A DNA stretch of 64,000 bases from Sphaerisporangium rubeum (GTDB lineage: Bacteria; Actinomycetota; Actinomycetes; Streptosporangiales; Streptosporangiaceae). The notes below the pieces were generated by a model. The model had not been told where the DNA came from, ran no database searches, and saw only the letters and a list, made by a program, of their open reading frames with translations. The stretch covers positions 2,720,501-2,784,500 of the forward strand of contig NZ_JACHIU010000001.1 of the NCBI RefSeq assembly GCF_014207705.1, in the 5' to 3' direction. A program made the translations under genes and the position numbers. Below, piece after piece: positions 17,041 to 24,903 of the stretch. Position 1 is the first letter of the stretch. Every line of letters begins with the position of its first letter.

Positions 17041-17343
17041 TCATCCCCAGCCGATCAGTGCCGAAGCCGTGGCACGCGATACCTCACTCGGCGTGGACCG
17101 CAACTCCGCTTCCAACTCCTCAACCACGCGCCGAGCAACCGTCTTGATCCGTGCGTTCCTACCACTGAGCTCCTGCTCGAAGGTCCGAGCAGTCGGCCCG
17201 ACCCATATCGCCTGACTTCCGAACTGGGAGCAAACTGGGTCAAGTACGGTCTCAAGCACCTGCACGTGACTTCGGATGATAGCGAGAGTGGCTTCCAGTT
17301 CCGTGTACTTGGGGTTGGGAACCAGGTCATCGTCAATAGGCAA
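17041..17343 (-). CDS. WXG100-like (ESX/type VII secretion-type) protein
   Basis: Exactly 100 residues if translation starts at TTG 17343, which has AGGAG with a 7-base spacer; no ATG or GTG is better placed. The layout is two helices around a turn with WVG (SQAIWVGPTARTFEQELSGR) in the place of the WxG motif of WXG100 proteins. The first helix covers about 14-40 and the second about 55-88 (ARIKTVARRVVEELEAELRS). The C terminus lacks an obvious YxxxD/E export signal, so it may depend on a partner or not be exported. The neighbouring lipoprotein and DUF6571-like gene make a small accessory cluster that lacks the ESX ATPase and membrane genes. Codon use is less GC-rich than the surroundings. 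Confidence 0.7.
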   Translation of the reverse strand: MPIDDDLVPNPKYTELEATLAIIRSHVQVLETVLDPVCSQFGSQAIWVGPTARTFEQELSGRNARIKTVARRVVEELEAELRSTPSEVSRATASALIGWG

Positions 17344-17450
17344 GGTCAGGCTCCTACCGCGCGGGGAGGCTGGATACTTGTTGGCGCAGAGGTTCTCACT
17401 ATGATTATGCGACTCTAGACAGCGCTTCGGCCAGACACGGAGGCTAGCCC

Positions 17451-17912
17451 ATGCTTGGCATATCATCTCCGATTAGACTCCGCTGTGGCGTTTTCTGCTT
17501 TTTGGTGCTACTCACTATATCTCTGGCGTCATGCTCCAATGCCGATGGTCCCACGGCTGCGCAAGCGGGTCAAACTCTTAAGTCTCATGTCATTCGGCTA
17601 CTAAAGGAGAGAAATGCGCAAAACGTAACAGTGACAGATCCGGGAGGGAGAAACCTGCCTTGTGCTGAGGGTCAGGCGAGGCAAACGTTCGCGGCAGAAG
17701 GGGCTGATCTGGATCCTGGTACTAATCCGGATGCCCTCAATGACATGTTGGTTGGTGCGTTAAAGCGTGTCGCTACCTACAGTATAGTTAGCGACAGTGG
17801 CGGAGTTGTTAGACTTGCTAGTTCCTCGACTCGCACAAATCTGACGCTCAACTCCCGAACGCCTGGAGTCTATGTCGTTCGCGGGGAGACTGAATGCCTT
17901 CCTGTTGGTTAG
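17451..17912 (+). CDS. Putative lipoprotein in a low-GC island
   Basis: A 153-residue protein, ATG at 17451 with GGAGG 8 bases upstream. A lipoprotein signal is clear: basic N region, hydrophobic core (VFCFLVLLTISLASC) and lipobox LASC with the modified cysteine at about residue 28. The mature part has two further cysteines (LPCAEG, ETECLP) that may pair, and no recognised domain. Function unknown; an extracytoplasmic anchored role is inferred. Codons such as ATA, AGA, CTA and TCT are frequent, in contrast to most of the window, which suggests recent acquisition. It is divergent from the WXG100-like gene and convergent with the DUF6571-like remnant (one base apart). Confidence 0.78.
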   Translation: MLGISSPIRLRCGVFCFLVLLTISLASCSNADGPTAAQAGQTLKSHVIRLLKERNAQNVTVTDPGGRNLPCAEGQARQTFAAEGADLDPGTNPDALNDMLVGALKRVATYSIVSDSGGVVRLASSSTRTNLTLNSRTPGVYVVRGETECLPVG

Positions 17913-17913
17913 T

Positions 17914-18303
17914 TTATCTATCGAATTCCAGGCTTCGTAACATGCCACGTTCCTTGCGTCCCTCGAATCGATCCGCATATCGGTTCGTGAGTTGACCGAA
18001 CGCTAGATTTTCCTTTCCACCCATGCCGTTTGCTATAAACCAGCGATCGAGTTCATCGTAGCCGGTGGTACCCAAGTCGATAATTTCTGAAAATGGCCGA
18101 AGGTTGCCATTCTGGTCGGCAAGTTTAATGCCAGATCGGCTAGTCGTATCGTATTCGCTTGGAGTGGCATCGGGATGGAATCCAGCATTTAGGAGAGCTT
18201 GGGCGATAGTGTGCTGACGGCCGAGGGTTTCTTTCATGTCAGACGCTCTGATCTTGTCGACCTCACCCTCAGGCTCATCCTTGGTGGTGTCGTAGTAGGA
18301 CAC
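17914..18303 (-). pseudogene. Out-of-frame 3' part of the DUF6571-like gene
   Basis: A 129-residue reading frame beginning at a GTG (18303) with no ribosome binding site, inside the end of the upstream frame. It reads SYYDTTKDEPEGEVDKIRAS and continues as an ordinary, polar, codon-biased C-terminal domain. Joined to the upstream frame by removing one TG of a TGTG at 18301-18304, the two give a continuous protein of about 667 residues (ending LSAV then SYYDT). I therefore read it as the true C terminus of the gene at 18234-19916, separated by a 2-base duplication. Alternatives are a sequencing error, phase variation, or an independently started small protein. Confidence 0.6.
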
Positions 18304-19916
18304 ACGGCGCTGAGGCCGGTGTAGATCATCGCTTTGCCTCCCTCGAAGGCGAGGCCGACGACCCCCATGGCGTTGCCGATCAAGAGGCTCTGTAGTTGAC
18401 GGGTCTCTTCGGCGGCTTGGTCCTTGGCGTTCCCCCAGGCTTCTCTGGCTGTCAGTTCGAAGCCTCGGACGTTGCCGAGAGCGCCGAAGATGTCGTCCAG
18501 CCGGGTCGGGTCATTGGACTTGATCATCTGGGGGACGGCTTCGTCGACCAGGCGGGTGGTGAGGCGGTCCATCCCTGCGTGGAAGGGAATCTGGTTGGCC
18601 AGGTTGTTGGTGAAGGTCTTCAGGAAACGGTAAGTGTCTTCGGGGCTGAGGCGGAAAGCGGGCTTCAGGCCGGGGAGGGAAGAGTCGACGGGGGTGTTGG
18701 AGCTGTCGAGTATGTGGTTCCTGTCGCCTAGGTTGGCGCCTTCCAGGATTTCGGTGGCATAGGAGCCGGCGATCTCCGACAGATGCACTCTGGTTTCCTC
18801 GCCGAGGTTCACGTCGTCGAGGGTGGTCATGACGGTGAAGGCGAAGCGGGAGGCTTCGGGGGTGTGTGCGCCGTCTTTTTCGTTGTAGGCGCCGGAGGCG
18901 GCGGCCAGGAGTTTGCCGAAGGCGTCGGCGGAGGTGGGGTCGGTCGAGGTGCGGGTATTGAGGGTTCTGAGGAAGGTGGCGAGGTCGGGTCGTTTGTCGG
19001 GGGTGGGGGGTGTGGGAGGGACGAGGGTGGTGAAGGTGTCTTTGGGGAGGGGGGTGTCTTTGGTGGCCAGGGCTATGGCCAGGCGAGCTGCGCTGGGGTC
19101 TTCGGCCAGAGCGTTGAGGTAGGGGGTCAGGGTTTTGCCGGTGGCTTTGGCGTCGAGGGTGAAGATCTGGGCCGCGGCTACTTGAGCGAGCCATTCAGTG
19201 GGGAAGCGGCCGGTGGAGATCAGGTCGCCGATGGCCTGCTGGTCGTTGTGGGACTCGGCTCGGTTCTTCATGGCGTTGGCGATGGTGGCGAAGCCGGGGG
19301 TGGCGGTGCCTGCGGTGACGGCGGTGGCGAAGGCTTTGCTGACGGTGTCCACTGCGGAGTCGTCGCTTTCCTGGAGGCCGCGGCGCAGGTGGTGGCGGAG
19401 GGTGAGGGTGTGGCGCAGGCCGAGGGTGGCGAAGAAGGCGGCGGTGACGTTGGGGTCGGCGGTGTGGTCGGCGAGGGTGTCGATGATGTGCTGGTACTTC
19501 TCGTCGAGGCCTGGGTCGAACAAGGCGCCGGGGTCGATGGTCTTGTACCGGGTGGCCAGTGCGGTGCCTAGTGCTCGGGCCTCGGCGGGGGTGAGGTGGG
19601 TTTCCTCTTTGTAGGGGATCAGGTGGGGGGTGCCTTCGGGGGTCCAGCCGGGAAGGTTGCTGGTGGCGCGGGCTGTTTCGTTACGGCGGCGGAGTTCGAC
19701 GAGTTTTGTGTCGATCCAGTGTTCTATTTCGGTTATGGGGTTGAGGGAGGAGGTGGGGAGTGCGGCGGCATTGAGGGCCAGGCGGATGGCTTCTGTGTGT
19801 TCTGCGATCTGGCTGCGTGCGTGGTCGAGGGTGTTTATGAAGGCGTCCATCTGGGGTGGGTCCATGCCGGTGAAGTCGGGGGACAGGGGGCCGGTGCCTG
19901 GTTGCGGTTGTCCCAT
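18234..19916 (-). CDS. Large DUF6571-like protein, frameshifted near the 3' end
   Basis: A 560-residue frame starting at ATG 19916 (MGQPQPGTGPLSPDFTGMDP). It begins like actinobacterial DUF6571-type proteins, with an N-terminal helical WXG100-like module (MDAFINTLDHARSQIAEHTEAIR), then long helical repeats and PSEDTYRFLKTFT-type segments; the family name is from memory and should be searched. The last 23 residues (CPTTTPPRMSLRV...) look like out-of-frame translation: the natural continuation lies in another frame from 18303 downward, reached by deleting TG in TGTG. Start-region evidence for the ribosome binding site is weak. Three 33-bp repeats lie directly upstream. The protein is probably a secreted or polymorphic-toxin-like substrate (inference from its WXG100 neighbour). 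Confidence 0.65.
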   Translation of the reverse strand: MGQPQPGTGPLSPDFTGMDPPQMDAFINTLDHARSQIAEHTEAIRLALNAAALPTSSLNPITEIEHWIDTKLVELRRRNETARATSNLPGWTPEGTPHLIPYKEETHLTPAEARALGTALATRYKTIDPGALFDPGLDEKYQHIIDTLADHTADPNVTAAFFATLGLRHTLTLRHHLRRGLQESDDSAVDTVSKAFATAVTAGTATPGFATIANAMKNRAESHNDQQAIGDLISTGRFPTEWLAQVAAAQIFTLDAKATGKTLTPYLNALAEDPSAARLAIALATKDTPLPKDTFTTLVPPTPPTPDKRPDLATFLRTLNTRTSTDPTSADAFGKLLAAASGAYNEKDGAHTPEASRFAFTVMTTLDDVNLGEETRVHLSEIAGSYATEILEGANLGDRNHILDSSNTPVDSSLPGLKPAFRLSPEDTYRFLKTFTNNLANQIPFHAGMDRLTTRLVDEAVPQMIKSNDPTRLDDIFGALGNVRGFELTAREAWGNAKDQAAEETRQLQSLLIGNAMGVVGLAFEGGKAMIYTGLSAVCPTTTPPRMSLRVRSTRSERLT

Positions 19917-19932
19917 GTCTTCGCCCCCTGTG

Positions 19933-20031
19933 GATGCGTTGATGGTCCTGTCTTCACGTCCCACGGATGTGTCGATGGCCCCGGTTCCGCGCTCTGCCGA
20001 TCTGTTGATTTCCCCGTCTTCACGGTAACGC
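19933..20031. repeat. Three 33-bp tandem repeats upstream of the DUF6571-like gene
   Basis: Units start at 19933, 19966 and 19999. The first 26 bases of each follow GATSTGTYGATKKYCCYGTCTT-like consensus (shortened); units 1 and 3 share GTCTTCACG. They lie 17-115 bases upstream of the start codon, between this gene and the DUF2786 gene. Their exact 33-base spacing (about three helical turns) suits iterated protein binding on one DNA face, but they could equally be decayed coding repeats. Confidence 0.65.
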
Positions 20032-20057
20032 AGGTGGGGGTGGGTGCGGCGTGGAGT

Positions 20058-20891
20058 TCAGCGGGGGAGCTGCTCGGTTGACGGGAGGTCGGGGAGGGTG
20101 GGGTCGGCCAGGTCGGCTTGGAGGCCTGCTTGGTGGCCTTTGTGGTAGCCGGTGGGGTTCAGGGAGGTTTGTCGGGCTTTACGGAGGCCGGGGAAGCGGC
20201 GGGTGAATTCTTGGATGACCAGGGGTTTTCGGTCGGCCAGGACCAGGGCGGCGGTGGTGTCTTTCAGGTCTTCGGCCAGTTGGGTGGTCTGGGTGTGGAT
20301 TTTGGTGGCCACTCCGGCGCCGAAGCCTACGTAGAAGGCGCGGCGGAAGGATTTGGTGGCGGATTCACGGTTCGCCGCAGGAGGCGGGGTGTAGGTGGCG
20401 AGAGCCGGTTTTACGTGGATTTCCATTTGGAGGGTCAGGGACGGCAGGAGGAGACGGAGGCTGTCCAGCACCGGGGTGGGGCCGATGATGGTCATGGTGA
20501 CCCGGACGGCGGCGCGGATGCCTCGGCCCTGGGGGGTCGTCCAGTGCTGGGCCGCCTTGCAGCCCATGGCGTCGCAGACGAGGTGGAGGGACCAGCAGCG
20601 TTCCCTGGCGTGGCCGCCGCGGTTGGAGACGTCGAACTCCAGTGCGTCGATCTGCTCGGGACGGCCGGTGGCGTGGCGGCGGACGGCGGAGGCGTCGAGG
20701 CCGTGGCGGAGCATGAGAGCGGCGGCGTGGGCCGAGGCCACGGCGGCTTCCTCTTCGCCGGTGGCGGGGTGTTCGGCGAGGTCGAGGAGGCGGCGGACGC
20801 GTTCCATGATCTTGTCCAGGTGCGCCTGGCCGGTGCTGGTCAGCGGACGGGTCTCCTGGTCTCGTGGGTCCGGACGGTGGGAGATCACCAA
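20058..20891 (-). CDS. DUF2786 domain protein
   Basis: A 277-residue protein. Residues 25-65 match DUF2786 (LDKIMERVRRLLDLAEHP then EEEAAVASAHAAALMLRHGLD), followed by a larger domain with the usual WSLHLVCDAMGCKA and VTMTIIGPTPVLDSLRLLLPSL segments, and FRRAFYVGFGAGVATKI. The family is also found in phages and plasmids; no activity has been established. Cytoplasmic. The start is uncertain: TTG 20891 or GTG 20888, with no clear ribosome binding site. It is upstream of and in the same direction as the DUF6571-like gene, with the 33-bp repeats between them. Confidence 0.8.
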   Translation of the reverse strand: MVISHRPDPRDQETRPLTSTGQAHLDKIMERVRRLLDLAEHPATGEEEAAVASAHAAALMLRHGLDASAVRRHATGRPEQIDALEFDVSNRGGHARERCWSLHLVCDAMGCKAAQHWTTPQGRGIRAAVRVTMTIIGPTPVLDSLRLLLPSLTLQMEIHVKPALATYTPPPAANRESATKSFRRAFYVGFGAGVATKIHTQTTQLAEDLKDTTAALVLADRKPLVIQEFTRRFPGLRKARQTSLNPTGYHKGHQAGLQADLADPTLPDLPSTEQLPR

Positions 20892-21380
20892 CTTAGCCGA
20901 TGTGCCGACGCGGCCGAGGTGCGTGTGCGGGTGCGGTTCGGGGGGTGGGTTCGCGAGTGGGGAGGTGACCGGTTGGGGTGATAGGAGCGGGATGTGTGGT
21001 CGTGGGGTCGCGGGGAGCCGGCTTGGTGGTGAAGGCGCGGATCAGGGGAGTCGTGCTTGGTGTGATGGGAGAGGTGGGTGTCTGGGGAGGGAGGGCTGTT
21101 GATCCCGGCATGGGGGGAATATCGGGAAACGGTGATTGAGGGGTGAATATAGGGGTGGAGAGTTATGTGCGTGGGTGTCCGGGGGGGTGGTGGGGGCCGG
21201 GTTGGGGTGGGGGAAAGGTTGGAGGGACATTTGACGCGCGGGACTAGAGATACCGAGAAAAGCCTTGCCTTTGCTTTGCGGGTCGCCGACACATTCGGTT
21301 AGCGTTGAGTGGACAACCTGGGCCGGAGGTCGCGTGCTGAAGGGTGGGTGGACCCGCGGTCGCTGGAGGAGGGCTCGTCG
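20892..21380. other. Gene-free, strongly G-skewed divergent region
   Basis: About 490 bases separating the DUF2786 gene (minus) from the MEDS sensor gene (plus). The plus strand is very G-rich and C-poor from 20930 to 21230, with a G-quadruplex-type tract at 21181-21213 (runs of 7, 5, 3, 4 and 5 G separated by 1-4 bases). The segment 21240-21305 is less GC-rich and likely holds the promoter. No gene seen. Confidence 0.5.
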
Positions 21381-22364
21381 ATGGACCCGCTTGTGATCGA
21401 CCGGCTGCGTCCCGGGGACCACGTGTGCGTGACCTATGACGATGACGACCAGCGGCGGGCCGCGCTGGTGGGGTCGGCTTTCGCAGGGGTTCGTCATCAT
21501 CAGAAGCTGCTGTATTTCGCGGGTGAGCCCCTCGCCACGGTGTTCGCCGATCTGGAGGCCGGTGGGGTCGATGTGCGGCGTCTGCTGGACGCGGGGCAGT
21601 TCCAGGTGCGGTCGATCGCCGAGGGGTATCTCGCGGCGGGACGGTTCGAGCCGGAGGCGGTGATCGGCGGCTGGGCGCGCGAGATCGACAACGCGCGGGA
21701 CCTCGGGTACGCGGGGTTGCGGGTCATCGGCGACATGACGTGGGCCGCGGGGGAGGTGCCGGGAGGTGAGCGGCTCGAGTGGTACGAGGCCGAGGTGAAC
21801 CGCGTCTTCGCCGGTGGGTTCGCGATGGCGCTGTGCCAGTACGACCGGCGGTTGTTCGCGCCGGACCGCCTCAGGCGGCTGTCGGCGGCGCACCCGAGTG
21901 CCTTCACGCCGAACGCGTCGTTCATGTGGCGTCCGCTGCTGCGCATCCTGCGTACCGCCGACCCGCCGGGGGTGCGGCTGATGGGTGAGGTGGACGCGTC
22001 CAACCGCGGGGCGCTGGCGGCGACGCTGGCGGGGCTCGCGGAGGACTTCCCCGACGCCGGTGTGCCGCTTACTCTGGACGTGGAGCGGCTGAGATTCGCC
22101 GACGCCGCGGCGGCCCGCATGCTCGTCCAGGCGGCCGACGCCGTGCCGGCGGGGGTGCGGTTCACCGGGTGCTCGCTGCCCCTGGTCAGGTTGCTGAAGC
22201 TGGCGGGTTTCGACCCGCGTCCCGTCGGAGGCCCCGGCCTCCGGGGGGGTGCCGGTTCCGGCCACATGAAGTCCTCTGCTTTGGGTAGCAGGGGACGCGA
22301 CGGGCCGGGTGCCGGGGAGGCGGCGGACGGCGCTGGTGAAGGACGACCGGAGGCGTTGAGATGA
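21381..22364 (+). CDS. MEDS-domain sensor with STAS-like C-terminal domain
   Basis: A 327-residue protein. The ATG at 21381 has GGAGGAGG 8 bases upstream, against an earlier frame extension without one. Residues 10-170 are a MEDS (DcmR sensory) domain: RLRPGDHVCVTYDDDDQRRAAL, LLYFAGEP, YEAEVNRVFAGGFAMALCQYDRRLF. Residues 200-290 resemble a STAS anti-anti-sigma domain (RLMGEVDASNRGALAATL, LDVERLRFADAAAARMLVQ) with LRFAD in place of the usual MSFIDSSG, so the phosphorylatable serine is not obvious. A Gly/Arg-rich tail follows. It overlaps the next gene by ATGA. Together they look like a partner-switching pair sensing a small hydrophobic or redox signal (inference). Confidence 0.85.
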   Translation: MDPLVIDRLRPGDHVCVTYDDDDQRRAALVGSAFAGVRHHQKLLYFAGEPLATVFADLEAGGVDVRRLLDAGQFQVRSIAEGYLAAGRFEPEAVIGGWAREIDNARDLGYAGLRVIGDMTWAAGEVPGGERLEWYEAEVNRVFAGGFAMALCQYDRRLFAPDRLRRLSAAHPSAFTPNASFMWRPLLRILRTADPPGVRLMGEVDASNRGALAATLAGLAEDFPDAGVPLTLDVERLRFADAAAARMLVQAADAVPAGVRFTGCSLPLVRLLKLAGFDPRPVGGPGLRGGAGSGHMKSSALGSRGRDGPGAGEAADGAGEGRPEALR

Positions 22365-23335
22365 CGGTGTCGGCGTCGGCGCAGGAGCCGACGGATGATC
22401 CTTTTCGACATATCGGTCTCATCTACCGTGACTTCGACGAATATGCCGCCGGGTGCGTGTCGTTCCTGGAGCAGGCCCTGGCGCTCGGCGAACCGGCCTT
22501 GGTGGCCGTGCCGGGTGACCGGGGTGAGCTGATCAGGTCACGCCTCGGGGAGAGGTCGGCGGACGTCGTGTTCCGTGACATGGCCGTGGCCGGCCGCAAC
22601 CCCGGACGTATCATCCCGTCGGTGCTGCTCGCCTTCGCCGAGGCCAACCAAGGCAGGCGGGTGTGGATCATCGGTGAGCCGATCTGGCCGGGCCGCAGCC
22701 CCCTGGAGTACCCGGAGTGCGTGGCGCACGAGGCGCTCATCAACACGGCGTTCACCGGCCGGGACGCGGCGATCCTGTGTCCCTACGACGCGGCCGGCCT
22801 GGACCCGAGCGCCATCGACGACGCCGCGGTCACCCACCCGCATCTGCAGGACGGTTCGGACGTCTGGTCGAGCACCGCGTACGGCGACCCGGTGGTGACG
22901 GCCATGACGTTCGACTGGCCGTTGCCGGCGCCGCCGCGCCAGGCCGCGATGTTCCCGTTCGACGGGTTCGGCTCGCTGGCGCCGCTGCGGGAGTTCGTGG
23001 CGGGATGGGCCGGGGCCGCGGGGCTGACGGAGCAGCGCACCTGCGACCTGCTGATCGCGGTGAACGAGCTGGCGACCAACACCGCCGAGTACTCCAAGGA
23101 GCCCGGCACCGTCTGGATGTGGTGTGAGGACGGCCTGCTGGTGTGCCAGATCGACGACTTCGGCACACTCGACGACCCGATGGCGGGACGGATCCCGCCG
23201 CCGGACGCCGTGAGCCGGGGACGCGGCATCCTGATCGTGAACGAGCTGGCCGATCTGGTGCGGATCCATCGCCGTCCCGGAGGCACGTCGGTGCGCATCC
23301 ATTTCGAGCTGCCGTCGCCGGTCGAAGGCCGCTAG
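22361..23335 (+). CDS. MEDS-domain sensor fused to anti-sigma-type ATPase
   Basis: A 324-residue protein coupled to the preceding gene by an ATGA overlap. Residues 15-180 form a MEDS domain (HIGLIYRDFDEYAAGCVSFLEQAL, VWIIGEPIWPGRSPLEYPEC, ALINTAF, CPYDAAGLD). Residues 205-320 are a GHKL ATPase of RsbW type with N box LLIAVNELATNTAEYS, G1 box CQIDDFGTLDDPM and G2 box SRGRGILIVNELADLV. A sensor-ATPase fusion of this type would control a sigma factor or an anti-anti-sigma protein; the STAS-like domain of the upstream protein is the natural partner (inference). Cytoplasmic; no sigma factor gene is adjacent. Confidence 0.9.
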   Translation: MTVSASAQEPTDDPFRHIGLIYRDFDEYAAGCVSFLEQALALGEPALVAVPGDRGELIRSRLGERSADVVFRDMAVAGRNPGRIIPSVLLAFAEANQGRRVWIIGEPIWPGRSPLEYPECVAHEALINTAFTGRDAAILCPYDAAGLDPSAIDDAAVTHPHLQDGSDVWSSTAYGDPVVTAMTFDWPLPAPPRQAAMFPFDGFGSLAPLREFVAGWAGAAGLTEQRTCDLLIAVNELATNTAEYSKEPGTVWMWCEDGLLVCQIDDFGTLDDPMAGRIPPPDAVSRGRGILIVNELADLVRIHRRPGGTSVRIHFELPSPVEGR

Positions 23336-23446
23336 AACGCCAGGGTTGTCCTGTTTTTGGAGCAAGTGAGCACTTTGCGTGATTGATCAGGGAGTCTGCG
23401 GGTAGCCGTTCAGTGAAACGGTGACCCGACGGACGAGGTGACGACG

Positions 23447-23602
23447 ATGGCATCCATGGTTGACCGCATCAAGGAATACCTCCGCAGCCCCAAGGGCCAC
23501 GAGCACGTGAACCGGGCCAAGACGATGGCCCGCGACCCCCGCACACAGCACCGGGTCCGCGAGTTCATGGACCGGCTGCGGACCCGCCGCACCCATCACT
23601 GA
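23447..23602 (+). CDS. Small basic protein, 51 residues
   Basis: A short gene with ATG at 23447 and GAGG 8 bases upstream, encoding MASMVDRIKEYLRSPKGHEH and then a helical, strongly basic C-terminal half (RAKTMARDPRTQHRVREFMDRLRTRRTHH, given here in two parts: RAKTMARDPRTQHR and VREFMDRLRTRR). The coding bias is normal and a hairpin terminator follows 15 bases after the stop. Short proteins of this pattern with a DPRxxxRxRE motif occur in other actinobacteria (from memory). A role in binding nucleic acid or a membrane surface is only a guess. Lies 111 bases after the MEDS pair. Confidence 0.7.
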   Translation: MASMVDRIKEYLRSPKGHEHVNRAKTMARDPRTQHRVREFMDRLRTRRTHH

Positions 23603-23617
23603 GCGACGTGACCGAGG

Positions 23618-23649
23618 CGCGCCACCCGGCCGAGGGCCGGGGCGGCGCG
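23618..23649 (+). terminator. Hairpin terminator after the small basic protein gene
   Basis: Stem CGCGCCACCCGGCC / GGCCGGGGCGGCGCG with one bulge and a 3-base GAG loop, 15 bases after the stop. Confidence 0.6.
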
Positions 23650-23745
23650 TCCCGCGTGAAAGATCCGCGGGGCCGGGTGTCGGGAAGCGGTGCGGACCTG
23701 GCAGGCTTGCCTGAAGTGTGATCTGCCGACCTGTGGAGGCTGGCC

Positions 23746-24903
23746 TTGCGGGGACCTCTCAGTGACATCGTCGTCCTCGACCTGTCCCGCGCGCTGGCGG
23801 GACCGCACGCGGCGCAGATGCTGGGTGATCTCGGCGCCACAGTGATCAAGGTGGAGCAACCCGGCACGGGTGACGAGTCACGCGGGTGGGGACCGCCGTT
23901 CGCCGGGCCGGACGGCGACATATCGACGTACTTCCTGGCGGCCAACCGCAACAAGCGCTCCATAGCCGTCGACCTCAAGAGCGAGGAAGGCGCGGCACTG
24001 CTCACCCGCCTCGTCCGGCAGAGCGACGTGCTGGTGGAGAACTTCCGCACCGGTGTGCTCGACCGCCTCGGCTTCCCGGTGGAGCGGCTGCACGAGCTGA
24101 ACCCCCGCCTGGTCGTGCTGTCCATCACCGGCTTCGGCCACGACGGCCCGGAAGGCGGCCGTCCCGGCTACGACCAGATCGCGCAGGGCGAAGCGGGCCT
24201 GATGAGCCTCACCGGCCCCTCACCCGCCGAGCCGTACCGGGTCGGGGCCTCCATCGCCGACCTGCTGGCCGGCATCCACGGCGCGTACGGCACGGTCGCC
24301 GCGCTGTACGAGCGGGAACGCACCGGCGAAGGCACGGTGGTGCGCACCTCCCTGCTCGCGTCGGTGGTCGGCGTGCACTCCTACCACGGCACCGCGTGGA
24401 CGGTCGGCGGCAAGGTCCCCGCGGCCGGCGGCAACCACCACGCGTCCATCGCGCCGTACGGGGCCTTCCGCTGCGCCGACGGCATGATCCAGATCGCGGT
24501 GGCCAACGACACCCAGTGGCGCAGGCTCGCGCCGCTGCTCGGCATGGACGCCGCGGATCCGAGGTACGCCGCCAACAAGGACCGTTTCGCGCACCGCGAG
24601 CAGCTCGTCGCCGACATGGAGCGGGCCCTTTCCGCGTACGACCGCGCGCACTGGCTGGCCGAGCTGGCCGCCGCCGGCATCCCGGCCGGCGCGATCCGGT
24701 CCATCGACGAGGTGTACGCCTGGGACCAGGTCCGTTCCCAGGGCCTGGTGGTGACGGTGGACCACCCCGTGCTCGGCCCGATCGAGCTGCCTGGCCCGCC
24801 GCTGCGTTTCGACGGCGCGCCACCCGCCGAGCACCTGGCCCCGCCGGGACTCGGCCAGGACGAGCGGGCCGTGCTCGACTGGCTGGCCGAGCGGGAAGCG
24901 TGA
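23746..24903 (+). CDS. CaiB/BaiF family (class III) CoA transferase
   Basis: A 385-residue CoA transferase. The TTG at 23746 has GGAGG 8 bases upstream and yields the family start LSDIVVLDLSRALAGPHAAQMLGDLGA-type sequence. Conserved blocks include GATVIKVEQPGTGD, the FLAANRNKRSIAVDLKS segment, LVENFRTGVLDRLG, the catalytic-aspartate segment GYDQIAQGEAGLMSLTG, and YGAFRCADGMIQIAV. It moves CoA between acyl-CoA and a free acid, or may act as a racemase-like homologue; the substrate is unknown. It overlaps the following carboxyltransferase gene by GTGA, so the two are coupled and probably act on the same acyl-CoA. Confidence 0.93.
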   Translation: MRGPLSDIVVLDLSRALAGPHAAQMLGDLGATVIKVEQPGTGDESRGWGPPFAGPDGDISTYFLAANRNKRSIAVDLKSEEGAALLTRLVRQSDVLVENFRTGVLDRLGFPVERLHELNPRLVVLSITGFGHDGPEGGRPGYDQIAQGEAGLMSLTGPSPAEPYRVGASIADLLAGIHGAYGTVAALYERERTGEGTVVRTSLLASVVGVHSYHGTAWTVGGKVPAAGGNHHASIAPYGAFRCADGMIQIAVANDTQWRRLAPLLGMDAADPRYAANKDRFAHREQLVADMERALSAYDRAHWLAELAAAGIPAGAIRSIDEVYAWDQVRSQGLVVTVDHPVLGPIELPGPPLRFDGAPPAEHLAPPGLGQDERAVLDWLAEREA

